NCBI RefSeq assembly: GCF_021650705.1
Contig: NZ_CP087138.1
Coordinates: forward strand, 3,930,001 to 3,994,000
Direction: 5' to 3'
Length of the DNA stretch: 64,000 nt
DNA from: Pseudomonas sp. KNUC1026
GTDB lineage: Bacteria; Pseudomonadota; Gammaproteobacteria; Pseudomonadales; Pseudomonadaceae
The notes below the pieces were generated by a model that saw only the letters and a list, made by a program, of their open reading frames with translations, was not told the origin of the DNA and searched no databases. Of this stretch, positions 18,227 through 26,895 are shown piece by piece (the stretch's first letter is position 1; every line of letters starts with the position of its first letter). The position numbers and the translations under genes are program-made.

Positions 18227-19110
18227 TCACGCAGTATCAGGCCCAGTGCCAGGCGCGGGTCGATCAAGCGCTGGCGACACTGTTCCAACCGCCTTTGGCT
18301 GACCTCGCTCGCCTCTATGAAGCGATGCGCTACAGCGTGATGAACGGCGGCAAACGGGTGCGCCCGCTGCTGGCCTACGGCGCCTGCCAGGCATTGGGCG
18401 CAGCGCCCGAGCGTGCCAACGGCGCAGCCTGTGCGGTAGAGCTGATCCATGCGTATTCGTTGGTGCACGACGACCTGCCGGCGATGGACGACGATGACCT
18501 GCGCCGCGGCCAGCCGACCACCCACAAAGCCTTTGACGAAGCGTGCGCGATCCTGGCAGGTGACGGCCTGCAAAGCCTGGCCTTCACCGCCCTCACCTCG
18601 CCTGCTCTGGGCGAGCTGAGCGATGCCACCCGCCTGGAAATGGTCCGCACCCTGGCCCGCGCGGCAGGGCCGGCTGGCATGGTGGGCGGCCAGGCCATCG
18701 ACCTGGGCTCGGTGGGCAAGCACCTGGACCAGGCAGCGCTCGAGCGCATGCACCGGCACAAGACCGGTGCTCTGATCGAAGCCAGCGTGCGCTTGGGTGC
18801 GCTTTCCAGCGAACGCGCCGACAGCAGCGACCTCAACGCCTTGCAAGCCTATGCCCAGGCCGTGGGGCTGGCCTTCCAGGTGCAGGACGATATCCTCGAC
18901 GTGGAGAGCGATACCGCGACACTGGGCAAACGCCAGGGCGCCGACATCGCCCGCGACAAACCGACTTACCCGGCACTTCTGGGCCTGGCCGAGGCCAAAG
19001 CCTATGCGCTGGAGCTGCGCGACCAGGCCCTGCATGCGCTGCGCCCCTTCGACGCCGCCGCCGAGCCTCTGCGCGAGCTGGCGCGTTACATCGTCGAACG
19101 CCGGCACTGA
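18223..19110 (+). CDS. ispA: farnesyl diphosphate synthase
   Basis: A short-chain prenyl transferase of 295 residues that condenses IPP with DMAPP and GPP. The first Asp-rich motif is in HDDLPAMDDDDLRRG and the second in QVQDDILD. The GGKRVRP substrate motif is also present. It sits between xseB and dxs. Confidence 0.95.
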   Translation: MITQYQAQCQARVDQALATLFQPPLADLARLYEAMRYSVMNGGKRVRPLLAYGACQALGAAPERANGAACAVELIHAYSLVHDDLPAMDDDDLRRGQPTTHKAFDEACAILAGDGLQSLAFTALTSPALGELSDATRLEMVRTLARAAGPAGMVGGQAIDLGSVGKHLDQAALERMHRHKTGALIEASVRLGALSSERADSSDLNALQAYAQAVGLAFQVQDDILDVESDTATLGKRQGADIARDKPTYPALLGLAEAKAYALELRDQALHALRPFDAAAEPLRELARYIVERRH

Positions 19111-19133
19111 GCCTTCGACGCCCTGGTTGGCCG

Positions 19134-19172
19134 CCAATGAGTGCTGGGTAGCTGTTCCCTGGCACTCATTGG
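19134..19172 (+). promoter_or_regulatory. 11-bp inverted repeat between ispA and dxs
   Basis: CCAATGAGTGC (19134-19144) and GCACTCATTGG (19162-19172) are perfect inverted arms with a 17-nt loop, 46 bp before dxs. No U-run follows directly. It could be an attenuator or a repressor site. Confidence 0.35.
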
Positions 19173-19217
19173 GTTAAACTGCGGCCTTTTACACACGCCA
19201 AAAAAACGACCCGCCTG

Positions 19218-21104
19218 ATGCCTACGACGTTTCAAGAGATTCCCCGCGAACGCCCGCTCACGCCCCTGCTCGACCGCGCCGCGTCTCCCGCTGGCCTGCG
19301 CCGGCTGGGTGAAGCCGAGCTGGAAGAACTGGCGGACGAACTGCGCCTGGAGCTGCTGTATTCGGTCGGCCTGACCGGCGGGCATTTTGGCGCAGGCCTG
19401 GGTGTGATCGAACTGACCATCGCCCTGCACTACGTCTTCGACACTCCCGACGACCGCCTGGTGTGGGATGTCGGCCACCAGGCCTATCCGCACAAGATCC
19501 TCACCGAACGCCGTGGGCGCATGCCCTCGCTGCGCCAGAAGGACGGCCTCGCCGCCTTCCCGCGCCGCAGTGAAAGTGCCTTCGATACCTTTGGTGTCGG
19601 CCACTCGAGTACCTCGATCAGCGCCGCGCTGGGCATGGCCATTGCCGCTCGCCTGCAGGGCAGCGAGCGCAAGTCGATCGCGGTGATCGGCGACGGTGCG
19701 CTCACTGCGGGCATGGCCTTCGAGGCGCTCAACCACGCGCCGGAAGTGAACGCCAACATGCTGGTTATCCTCAACGATAACGACATGTCGATCTCGCGCA
19801 ACGTGGGCGGGTTGTCCAATTACCTCGCCAAGATTCTCTCAAGCCGCACATACGCCAGCATGCGCGAGGGCAGCAAGAAGGTGCTGTCACGCCTGCCCGG
19901 TGCCTGGGAAATCGCCCGCCGCACCGAAGAATACGCCAAGGGCATGCTCGTGCCCGGCACGCTGTTCGAAGAGCTGGGCTGGAACTACATCGGCCCTATC
20001 GATGGCCATGACCTGCCCACGCTGGTCGCTACGTTGCGCAACATGCGTGACCTCAAAGGCCCGCAGTTCCTGCACATCGTCACCAAAAAGGGCAAGGGCT
20101 TCGCGCCGGCCGAGGTCGACCCGATCGGCTACCACGCCATCACCAAGCTCGAGCCGCTGAACCCGCCGGCTGTGCCGAAAAAGGCCAGCGGCCCGAAATA
20201 CTCGGCCGTCTTCGGCCAGTGGCTGTGCGACATGGCCGAAGCCGACCCGAAACTGGTGGGCATCACGCCGGCCATGAAGGAAGGCTCCGACCTGGTGGCG
20301 TTCAGCGAGCGCTTCCCGGAGCGCTATTTCGACGTCGCCATCGCAGAACAGCACGCCGTAACGCTAGCCGCCGGTATGGCCTGCGAAGGTGCCAAGCCGG
20401 TAGTGGCGATCTATTCCACCTTCCTGCAACGTGCCTACGACCAGCTGATCCACGACGTGGCCGTGCAGAATCTCGACGTGCTGTTCGCCATCGACCGCGC
20501 GGGCCTGGTGGGCGAAGACGGCCCGACCCACGCCGGCAGCTTCGACCTCTCCTACCTGCGCTGCGTGCCCGGCATGCTCATCATGGCGCCGAGCGACGAG
20601 AACGAGCTGCACCTGATGCTGAGCACTGGCTACCACTATCCAGGCCCAGCTGCGGTGCGCTACCCGCGTGGCAGCGGCCCGAATGCGGTGATCGAAGGCG
20701 GCCTGCAGACGCTTGAAATCGGTAAGGGCGTTCTGCGCCGCCAAGGGAGCAAGGTCACGGTGCTGGTATTCGGCGTGCAATTGGCCGACGCGCTGGTCGC
20801 AGCCCAGGCACTGGATGCAACAGTGGCAGACATGCGCTTCGTCAAACCACTGGATGAGGCCCTGATTCTGGAGCTGGCCGCCAGCCACGACTTGCTGGTG
20901 ACCGTCGAGGAAAACGCAATCATGGGTGGCGCTGGTAGCGCGGTGGGCGAGTTCCTGGCGCGTGAGGGCGTCACCAGGCCGTTGCTTCATCTGGGTTTGC
21001 CAGACACCTACGTCGAACACGCCAAGCCGGCGCAAATGCTTGCCGAGTGCGGGCTGGACGCCGCCGGCATCGAAGCGGCCATTCGCCAACGCCTGGCGAA
21101 GTAG
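19218..21104 (+). CDS. dxs: 1-deoxy-D-xylulose-5-phosphate synthase
   Basis: A thiamine-diphosphate enzyme of 628 residues that makes DXP from pyruvate and glyceraldehyde 3-phosphate. The TPP motif GDGALTAGMAFEALNHA to NDNDMSIS and the transketolase pyrimidine domain (AEQHAVTLAAGMA) are intact. The product also feeds thiamine synthesis, which fits thiL nearby. Confidence 0.97.
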   Translation: MPTTFQEIPRERPLTPLLDRAASPAGLRRLGEAELEELADELRLELLYSVGLTGGHFGAGLGVIELTIALHYVFDTPDDRLVWDVGHQAYPHKILTERRGRMPSLRQKDGLAAFPRRSESAFDTFGVGHSSTSISAALGMAIAARLQGSERKSIAVIGDGALTAGMAFEALNHAPEVNANMLVILNDNDMSISRNVGGLSNYLAKILSSRTYASMREGSKKVLSRLPGAWEIARRTEEYAKGMLVPGTLFEELGWNYIGPIDGHDLPTLVATLRNMRDLKGPQFLHIVTKKGKGFAPAEVDPIGYHAITKLEPLNPPAVPKKASGPKYSAVFGQWLCDMAEADPKLVGITPAMKEGSDLVAFSERFPERYFDVAIAEQHAVTLAAGMACEGAKPVVAIYSTFLQRAYDQLIHDVAVQNLDVLFAIDRAGLVGEDGPTHAGSFDLSYLRCVPGMLIMAPSDENELHLMLSTGYHYPGPAAVRYPRGSGPNAVIEGGLQTLEIGKGVLRRQGSKVTVLVFGVQLADALVAAQALDATVADMRFVKPLDEALILELAASHDLLVTVEENAIMGGAGSAVGEFLAREGVTRPLLHLGLPDTYVEHAKPAQMLAECGLDAAGIEAAIRQRLAK

Positions 21105-21110
21105 CCGCTT

Positions 21111-21135
21111 GCCCGCCAGGCTTCAGCTGGCGGGC
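21111..21135. terminator. shared hairpin of dxs and ribA
   Basis: GCCCGCCAG pairs with CTGGCGGGC between two convergent genes, overlapping the ribA stop codon. Flanking T-runs are short, so efficiency is uncertain. Confidence 0.5.
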
Positions 21136-21722
21136 GTCCCCATCATGTGCCCCAACTTCACGGCTTTTGTTGCCAGGTAATACTTGTTGTGCGGGTTGTG
21201 CCCGGTGTGCAGCGGCACACGCTCGGCCACGGCCACGCCCAGGTCAGCCAACGCCTTGACCTTGCGCGGGTTGTTGGTCATCAGCCGCATCGCCTTCACC
21301 CCCAGGTGTTCGAGCATCGGCTGGACGATCCGGTAATCCCGCTGGTCAGCGGCAAAGCCCAAACGCTCGTTGGCCTCGACCGTGTCAGCGCCGCCATCTT
21401 GCAGTTCGTAAGCGCGGATCTTGTTCAACAGGCCAATCCCGCGCCCTTCCTGGCGCAGGTACAGCAGCACGCCGCGGCCTTCGCGAGCGATGGCCTGCAA
21501 TGCCGCCTCAAGCTGCGAACCGCAGTCGCAGCGCTGGCTGAACAGGGCGTCGCCCGTCAGGCATTCGGAATGAAGACGGCCAAGCACCGGCGCGCCGTCG
21601 GCGATATCACCCAAAGTCAGGGCAACGTGCTCGCGCCCGCTTTCCTCTTCGCGAAAGCCATGCATGGTGAAGGTGGCAAAGGGGGTGGGGAGTTGGCAGG
21701 CGGCAACGAACGCAACAGGCAC
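21123..21722 (-). CDS. ribA: GTP cyclohydrolase II
   Basis: The first committed enzyme of riboflavin synthesis, converting GTP to a diaminopyrimidine. The protein has 199 residues from GTG 21722, which has AGGAG upstream. The zinc cysteines are in CLTGDALFSQRCDC, the catalytic region is EGRGIGLLNKIRAYELQDGGADTVEAN, and TNNPRK follows. Functional RibA matters here because the RibBA protein at 25100 has lost these cysteines. Confidence 0.93.
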   Translation of the reverse strand: MPVAFVAACQLPTPFATFTMHGFREEESGREHVALTLGDIADGAPVLGRLHSECLTGDALFSQRCDCGSQLEAALQAIAREGRGVLLYLRQEGRGIGLLNKIRAYELQDGGADTVEANERLGFAADQRDYRIVQPMLEHLGVKAMRLMTNNPRKVKALADLGVAVAERVPLHTGHNPHNKYYLATKAVKLGHMMGTPAS

Positions 21723-21786
21723 AGGGCGCTCCTGAACGGGCTTGAAAGAAAAGTGTGACAGTGTAACAGCAGCCTCGGGCGGAGGC

Positions 21787-22551
21787 TTATTCCAAATTAT
21801 CGCCCACACCTATCGAAGCGGTCGATCCTGGCTTGCCGATGCGGTCGAATGGGTAAGGTTGCTGCCAGCGGGCGAAGATTGGCCGCAGAGCGCCAGCGGG
21901 TACCAATTCGTCCATGCGCCTGTCGAACAGGTCGCGCAGGCGATGGCCCTCACTGGTATTGGCAAAGCCAAGGTAAAGCGGTAACTCCGCCAGGTGAGAC
22001 AGGCGGTAATCCTGAGGGTTGGGCGCGGCCTGCAATATCACCTGGATTTCGCTGTGTGCGTCGATGTAGTAGTCGATGCGGCCCTTGTCGAGCATCGACA
22101 GGATGCCGACCCGGCGTTGCACCTGTTGGTAGTCACGAACACCTGGCAGGTAGCGCTGGAGTTCGTAGCCGTGCACCCAGGCCAGCCGGTAATCACCCAA
22201 GTGGTCGGGCTTGGGCGCCGGGTTGCGGGCTGAGCCGAGGGCATAGATGTGATCGACGTCGTAGGGCCAGCGCGGGTACAGCACTTCGCGCTCCTGATGG
22301 TAGGAGCCGACCCAGATATCGGCCTGCCCGTCGCGCACCAGCCCGATGGACCGCAGGTAGAGATCGGTGCGTACCTGCACCTTGTAACCGGCCGGCTCGA
22401 AGATCGCCCGTAACAGGTCCCAGGCGAGCCCAGTGCCGTCGGCATTGGTGTAGTCGGCCCATTCTTCGCTGACCACCCGGATGTTCCCAGGCTCGGCACG
22501 GCCCGCCAGAGGCAGGCTCATGAACAGCACCAGCCAAATCCATTTAGCCAC
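21787..22551 (-). CDS. periplasmic SBP_bac_3-type protein
   Basis: A 254-residue protein with an N-terminal signal (MAKWIWLVLFMSLPLAGRA) and a solute-binding fold (IRVVSEEWADYTNADGTGLAWDLL). No transporter genes adjoin it, so it may be an orphan binding or sensory protein. It is 18 bp upstream of nothing transport-related and lies downstream of pgpA on the same strand. Confidence 0.7.
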   Translation of the reverse strand: MAKWIWLVLFMSLPLAGRAEPGNIRVVSEEWADYTNADGTGLAWDLLRAIFEPAGYKVQVRTDLYLRSIGLVRDGQADIWVGSYHQEREVLYPRWPYDVDHIYALGSARNPAPKPDHLGDYRLAWVHGYELQRYLPGVRDYQQVQRRVGILSMLDKGRIDYYIDAHSEIQVILQAAPNPQDYRLSHLAELPLYLGFANTSEGHRLRDLFDRRMDELVPAGALRPIFARWQQPYPFDRIGKPGSTASIGVGDNLE

Positions 22552-22569
22552 CGCGTGACTCCCTGGTGG

Positions 22570-23073
22570 TCAGCCCACCGCCCAGACGATCAATTGCATG
22601 CTAGCCCAGGCGAACACACCGGCGAGCACGTCGTCGAGCATGATCCCCACTCCGCCATGCACATGCCGGTCGATCCAGCGGATCGGCCAAGGCTTGAGAA
22701 TATCGAAGAAGCGAAATACCAGGAACCCGATCAGTAACCAGTGCCAGCCCGCCGGCACTAGCCAGAGCGTGATCCACATGCCGACGATCTCGTCCCAGAC
22801 GATCCCTTCGTGGTCGTGCACGCGCAGGTCGTCGGCGACTTTACCGCACAGCCAGAAGCCGAACAGCATCGACACGCCGAGCATCAGCCAGTAGCCCCAG
22901 TCGGGCAGCATTTGCCACAGGGGAATGAACGGAATGGCTACCAGCGAGCCCCAGGTACCGGGGGCCTTGGGCAAGGTCCCGGAGCCGAAGCCGAAGGCGA
23001 TGAAGTGCCAGGGATTGCGCCATACCGAGGGCGGTACGAACTCGCCTGGCACCTGATGAGGATGTTCGCTCAC
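22570..23073 (-). CDS. pgpA: phosphatidylglycerophosphatase A
   Basis: An inner-membrane phosphatase of 167 residues that makes phosphatidylglycerol. The GSGTLPKAPGTWGSLVAIP and VWDEIVGMWIT motifs are diagnostic. GTG at 23073 overlaps the thiL stop, so the two are coupled. Confidence 0.92.
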   Translation of the reverse strand: MSEHPHQVPGEFVPPSVWRNPWHFIAFGFGSGTLPKAPGTWGSLVAIPFIPLWQMLPDWGYWLMLGVSMLFGFWLCGKVADDLRVHDHEGIVWDEIVGMWITLWLVPAGWHWLLIGFLVFRFFDILKPWPIRWIDRHVHGGVGIMLDDVLAGVFAWASMQLIVWAVG

Positions 23074-24035
23074 GGGGTCTCCCGAAAGTGTTGATAACCG
23101 CGCACGGCGGGCGTGATGTCCTGCCCTGCGTCGTCGATCAATTGGACGCCTTGCCCGGCCAGCACCTGGCCGATCGCCAGGATCGGCCAGCCCGCTGCTT
23201 GCAGAGGCGCGAGGGCCTCGCCGGGCAGGCTGAAAGCAAGAATATAGTCGTCACCGCCGGCCAGTGCCGCTTGCAATGCGGCCGCCTCGCCGTGCACGGC
23301 CCGCAAGGCATCAGACACCGGCACCCGGGATCGTTCGATCCGGATCGCCACGCCCGATGCCTGGGCGATGTGCCCGGCATCGGCGAGCAGCCCGTCGGAA
23401 ATGTCGAGCGCCGCGCTGGCATGGCCACGCAGGGCCTGGCCCAGCGCAAGTTGCGGCTCTGGCGACCAATAGCGGGCGAGCAGTGGCTCGGCCAGCTCGG
23501 CAGGCGCCTGCAACTGGCCCAGCACCAAAGGCAGCGCACCGGCAGCATCGCCCAGCGGGCCGCCCACGCAGAACAGCTCGCCTGCACGCGCGCCGGAGCG
23601 CACCAGCGCCTGCCTGGCAGGCACACTGCCGAACACGGTCAACGTCAGGCTCAACGGGCCACGGGTGGTGTCGCCGCCGATCAGCCGCAAGGCGCAACGC
23701 TCGGCCATGCGCGACAGGCCGGCGGCGTAACGCTCAAGCCAGTCGGCGGAAAAAGCAGGGAGGGTCAAGGCCAGCGTGAAGCCCAGCGGGCGAGCGCCCA
23801 TTGCAGCCAGGTCGCTGGCGGCCACGGCGAGCGAGCGCTGGCCGAGCAGGAACGGATCGGCGCGCTCGGGGAAGTGGACACCACTGACCAGCGTGTCGGT
23901 AGACACCGCCAACTGCTCGCCCGCCGCCGGGGCCAGCAGCGCGCAGTCGTCGCCGATGCCCAAAGCGACTTCGCCGCCGTGCCCTGCACAGGGCGCGGCG
24001 GCGAAGTAACGGCCGATGAGTTCGAACTCACCCAT
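23070..24035 (-). CDS. thiL: thiamine-monophosphate kinase
   Basis: An AIR-synthase-fold kinase of 321 residues that makes thiamine diphosphate. MGEFELIGRYF, GIGDDCALL and STDTLVSGVHFP are family hallmarks. ATG 24035 is used, though a GTG two codons upstream is possible. It is part of the nusB-thiL-pgpA run. Confidence 0.93.
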   Translation of the reverse strand: MGEFELIGRYFAAAPCAGHGGEVALGIGDDCALLAPAAGEQLAVSTDTLVSGVHFPERADPFLLGQRSLAVAASDLAAMGARPLGFTLALTLPAFSADWLERYAAGLSRMAERCALRLIGGDTTRGPLSLTLTVFGSVPARQALVRSGARAGELFCVGGPLGDAAGALPLVLGQLQAPAELAEPLLARYWSPEPQLALGQALRGHASAALDISDGLLADAGHIAQASGVAIRIERSRVPVSDALRAVHGEAAALQAALAGGDDYILAFSLPGEALAPLQAAGWPILAIGQVLAGQGVQLIDDAGQDITPAVRGYQHFRETP

Positions 24036-24046
24036 GTTCACGATGC

Positions 24047-24544
24047 TCAGCGCTTGTTCGCCTTCACTTCAGGCCCACGCAGCTGCGGCGCGAGCTTGTC
24101 GAGCACGCCGTTGACGAACTTGTGGCCGTCGGTGGAGCCGAACAGCTTGGCCAGCTCGATGCCTTCGTTGATCACTACGCGGTAAGGCACGTCGACCCGC
24201 TTGAGCATTTCGAAGGTGGAAAGCCGCAATACAGCCAGCTCGACCGGGTCGAGCTCGTCCAGGGCCAGGTCCAGGCACGGCACCAGGGCTGCGTCGATTT
24301 CGGTCTTGCTCGCCGGCACGCCGTGCAGGATCTCGCGGAAGTAGGCGCCGTCGACGTCGGAGAAGTCGTTGTCGACACGGAACTGGGCCTCGATCTCGTT
24401 GAGCGAGTGCCCGGCCATCTGCCATTGGTACAGCGCCTGAGTCGCCAGCTTGCGCGCCTCGCGGCGGCGGGCCGAACGGTTCTTGGCCTGGGCGGGGTCG
24501 AGGGGGCTGCGCGGGTTGAAACGCTCGTTGTCGTCGTTGCTCAC
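24047..24544 (-). CDS. nusB: transcription antitermination factor NusB
   Basis: An RNA-binding protein of 165 residues that acts with NusE on rRNA operon antitermination. The start is GTG 24544, overlapping the ribH stop (GTGA). The RRREARKLATQALYQWQMAG and INEGIELAKLFGSTDGHKFVNGVLDKL segments are typical. Confidence 0.93.
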   Translation of the reverse strand: MSNDDNERFNPRSPLDPAQAKNRSARRREARKLATQALYQWQMAGHSLNEIEAQFRVDNDFSDVDGAYFREILHGVPASKTEIDAALVPCLDLALDELDPVELAVLRLSTFEMLKRVDVPYRVVINEGIELAKLFGSTDGHKFVNGVLDKLAPQLRGPEVKANKR

Positions 24545-25017
24545 TTGGCCTCCAACTGCCCGAGCAGGCTGATCATCTCGAGGGCCGAGAGAGCGGCTTC
24601 GGCGCCTTTGTTGCCGGCCTTGGTGCCGGAGCGCTCGATGGCTTGTTCGATCGAGTCGACGGTCAGTACGCCGAAGGCAACCGGCAGGCCGAATTCCATC
24701 GATACCTGGGCCAGGCCCTTGGTGCATTCGCCAGCGACGTATTCGAAGTGCGGGGTGCCGCCACGAATGACCGCGCCCAGCGCGACGATAGCGTCGTAGT
24801 CACCCTGCTGGGCGACCTTCTGGGCCACCAGCGGAATCTCGAACGCACCAGGTGCGCGGATGATGGTGATGTCGCTTTCACTCACGCCATGGCGAACCAG
24901 GGCATCGATGGCGCCACTGACCAGGCTTTCGACGACGAAGCTGTTGAAGCGGCCGACCACCAGGGCAAAGCGACCTTTGGGGGCGATGAAAGTACCTTCG
25001 ATGGTCTTCACGGTCAT
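24541..25017 (-). CDS. ribH: lumazine synthase
   Basis: A 158-residue protein that condenses the ribityl-aminouracil with dihydroxybutanone phosphate. ALVVGRFNSFV, RAPGAFEIPLVAQ and ALGAVIRGGTPHFEYVA are clear. MTVKTIEG at 25017 is chosen as start. It is followed directly by nusB. Confidence 0.95.
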   Translation of the reverse strand: MTVKTIEGTFIAPKGRFALVVGRFNSFVVESLVSGAIDALVRHGVSESDITIIRAPGAFEIPLVAQKVAQQGDYDAIVALGAVIRGGTPHFEYVAGECTKGLAQVSMEFGLPVAFGVLTVDSIEQAIERSGTKAGNKGAEAALSALEMISLLGQLEAK

Positions 25018-25040
25018 TGCGGGTCTCGTATTTAAAGAGC

Positions 25041-25062
25041 CGGGCCGCATCATTGCGGCCCG
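25041..25062. other. hairpin between ribBA and ribH
   Basis: CGGGCCGC and GCGGCCCG form an 8-bp stem with a 6-nt loop in the ribH leader. On the minus strand CTCTTTAAA follows. It may act as an attenuator or partial terminator within the rib operon. Confidence 0.35.
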
Positions 25063-25099
25063 TGGGAGAGTAGTCGAGGCAAGTGGCGCCGGGCGCCAC

Positions 25100-26191
25100 T
25101 CACTCCGATGGGACGTATTCTACAACTTCCAGGTCGAAGCCGGAAATGGCGTTGAACTTCATCGGCGAGCTCATCAGGCGCATCTTGCGCACACCCAGGT
25201 CGCGCAGGATCTGCGAACCGGCACCGACGATGCTGTAGGTGGTGGGCTTCTTGACCGGGGTGTGGTCGGTGGCCTCGCGAATCTGCGCCAGCAGCGCGTC
25301 GCCATCCGGCGCGTGGCCCAGCAGCAGCACCACGCCACTGCCCGCTTCTGCAACGGTCGTCATCGCCGCACGCAGGCTCCAGCGGCCAGGTTGGCGCACC
25401 ATGAGCAGGTCACGCAGCGGGTCCATGTTGTGAACGCGCACCAGCGTCGGCAGGTCGCCACCGATTTCGCCCAGGGTCAGCGCCATGTGCACCTCGCCTT
25501 CGACCGAATCGCGGTAAGTGACCAGCTTGAAATGGCCCAGCTCGCTGTCCAGCGGCTGCTCGGCCACACGCTGCACGGTGCGCTCGTGGATCATGCGGTA
25601 GTGAATCAGGTCGGCGATGGTGCCGATCCTGATGTTGTGCTCGGCGGCGAAGGCTTCGAGTTCAGTGCGGCGCGACATGGTGCCGTCGTCGTTCATGATC
25701 TCGCAGATCACCCCGGCCGGCTCGTAACCGGCCATGCGCGCCAGGTCGCAGGCCGCTTCGGTATGGCCGGCGCGGGCAAGGGTGCCGCCAGGCTGGGCCA
25801 TCAGCGGGAAGATATGGCCGGGGCTTACGATGTCTTCGGCGACCGCTTCGCGGGCGGCGGCCGCTTGCACGGTGCGCGCGCGGTCGGCAGCGGAAATACC
25901 GGTGGTGACGCCTTCGGCGGCCTCGATCGAGACAGTGAACTTGGTGCCGAAGCCTGAGCCATTGCGCGGCGCCATCAGTGGCAGGCGCAGGGTCTCGCAG
26001 CGCTCGCGGGTCATCGGCATGCAGATCAGGCCGCGGGCAAAGCGCGCCATGAAGTTGATGTGCTGAGCCTGGCAGCATTCGGCGGCCATGATCAGGTCAC
26101 CTTCGTTCTCGCGGTCTTCGTCATCCATCAGGATGACCATTTTGCCTTGGCGAATGTCTTCGACCAGTTCTTCGATCGTGTTGAGCGCCAC
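25100..26191 (-). CDS. ribBA: RibBA: dihydroxybutanone phosphate synthase with degenerate cyclohydrolase domain
   Basis: A 363-residue fusion. The N-terminal DHBP synthase domain is intact (MDDEDRENEGDLIMAAE, RNGSGFGTKFTVSIEA, GHIFPL, HTEAACDLARMAG). The C-terminal GTP cyclohydrolase II-like half, from about residue 205, lacks the zinc Cys triad: where active enzymes have CLTGD...CDCG it reads MDPLRDLLMV. It therefore probably only makes the four-carbon substrate, and the separate ribA at 21123 supplies GTP cyclohydrolase activity. No FMN riboswitch is seen in the 17 bp before it. Confidence 0.9.
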   Translation of the reverse strand: MALNTIEELVEDIRQGKMVILMDDEDRENEGDLIMAAECCQAQHINFMARFARGLICMPMTRERCETLRLPLMAPRNGSGFGTKFTVSIEAAEGVTTGISAADRARTVQAAAAREAVAEDIVSPGHIFPLMAQPGGTLARAGHTEAACDLARMAGYEPAGVICEIMNDDGTMSRRTELEAFAAEHNIRIGTIADLIHYRMIHERTVQRVAEQPLDSELGHFKLVTYRDSVEGEVHMALTLGEIGGDLPTLVRVHNMDPLRDLLMVRQPGRWSLRAAMTTVAEAGSGVVLLLGHAPDGDALLAQIREATDHTPVKKPTTYSIVGAGSQILRDLGVRKMRLMSSPMKFNAISGFDLEVVEYVPSE

Positions 26192-26208
26192 GCGGCACCC
26201 CCTTGCAG

Positions 26209-26870
26209 TCAGGATTTCAGATAGCCGTTGGCGGCCAGGAAGCTTTCTGTGATGCCGGAGGCCGTGGGCTCTGCGGCTTTGTCGCCCATCAACAGGCGTT
26301 CCAGGTAGCGGGCCAGCAGGTCGACCTCAAGGTTCACCCGCCGCCCTGGGCGATAGTCGGCCATGATGGTCTCGGCCAGGGTGTGCGGCACGATGGTCAG
26401 CTCGAACTCGGCGCCGTCTACCACGTTGACCGTGAGGCTGGTGCCGTCGACGGTGATCGAGCCCTTGTGGGCGATGTACTTGGCCAGCGCCTTGGGTGCA
26501 CGCACGCGGAACTGGATAGCGCGAGCATTATCGGCGCGCGACACCACCTCGCCAATACCGTCGACATGCCCGCTGACCAGGTGGCCGCCCAGGCGGCTGG
26601 TGGGTGTCAGGGCCTTTTCGAGGTTGACCGGGCTGCCGGCTTTCAGGTCGCCGAATGCAGTGACGTCGAGCGTTTCGCGGCTGACGTCGGCCCAGAAGCC
26701 GTCGCCTGGCAGCTCTACCGCGGTAAGGCATACGCCGTTGACCGCGATGCTGTCGCCCAGCTTGACGTCGGCCAGGCGTAGCTTGCCGGTGTGCACGTAA
26801 ACACGCACATCACCGCCTTTGGGGTGATCGTGCGGATGCTGCCGATCGACTCGATGATGCCGGTGAACAT
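26209..26870 (-). pseudogene. ribE: riboflavin synthase alpha, one frameshift as read
   Basis: The gene starts at ATG 26870 with MFTGIIESIGSIRTIT, then loses frame at about 26821 in a run of four C. With one more C it reads on as PKGGDVRVYVHTGKLRLADVKLGDSIAVNGVCLTAVEL for a 220-residue protein with two lumazine-binding repeats. The enzyme makes riboflavin from lumazine and is normally essential without uptake. No second copy is in the window, so a sequencing error is the likely cause. It lies between ribBA and ribD in a normal operon. Confidence 0.88.
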
Positions 26871-26895
26871 GAAAGTGCCTCCAGAAGAAATCGGT

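Noticed and set aside
26192..26208. FMN riboswitch before ribBA
   Set aside because: The space between ribE and ribBA is only 17 bp and lacks the RFN element core.
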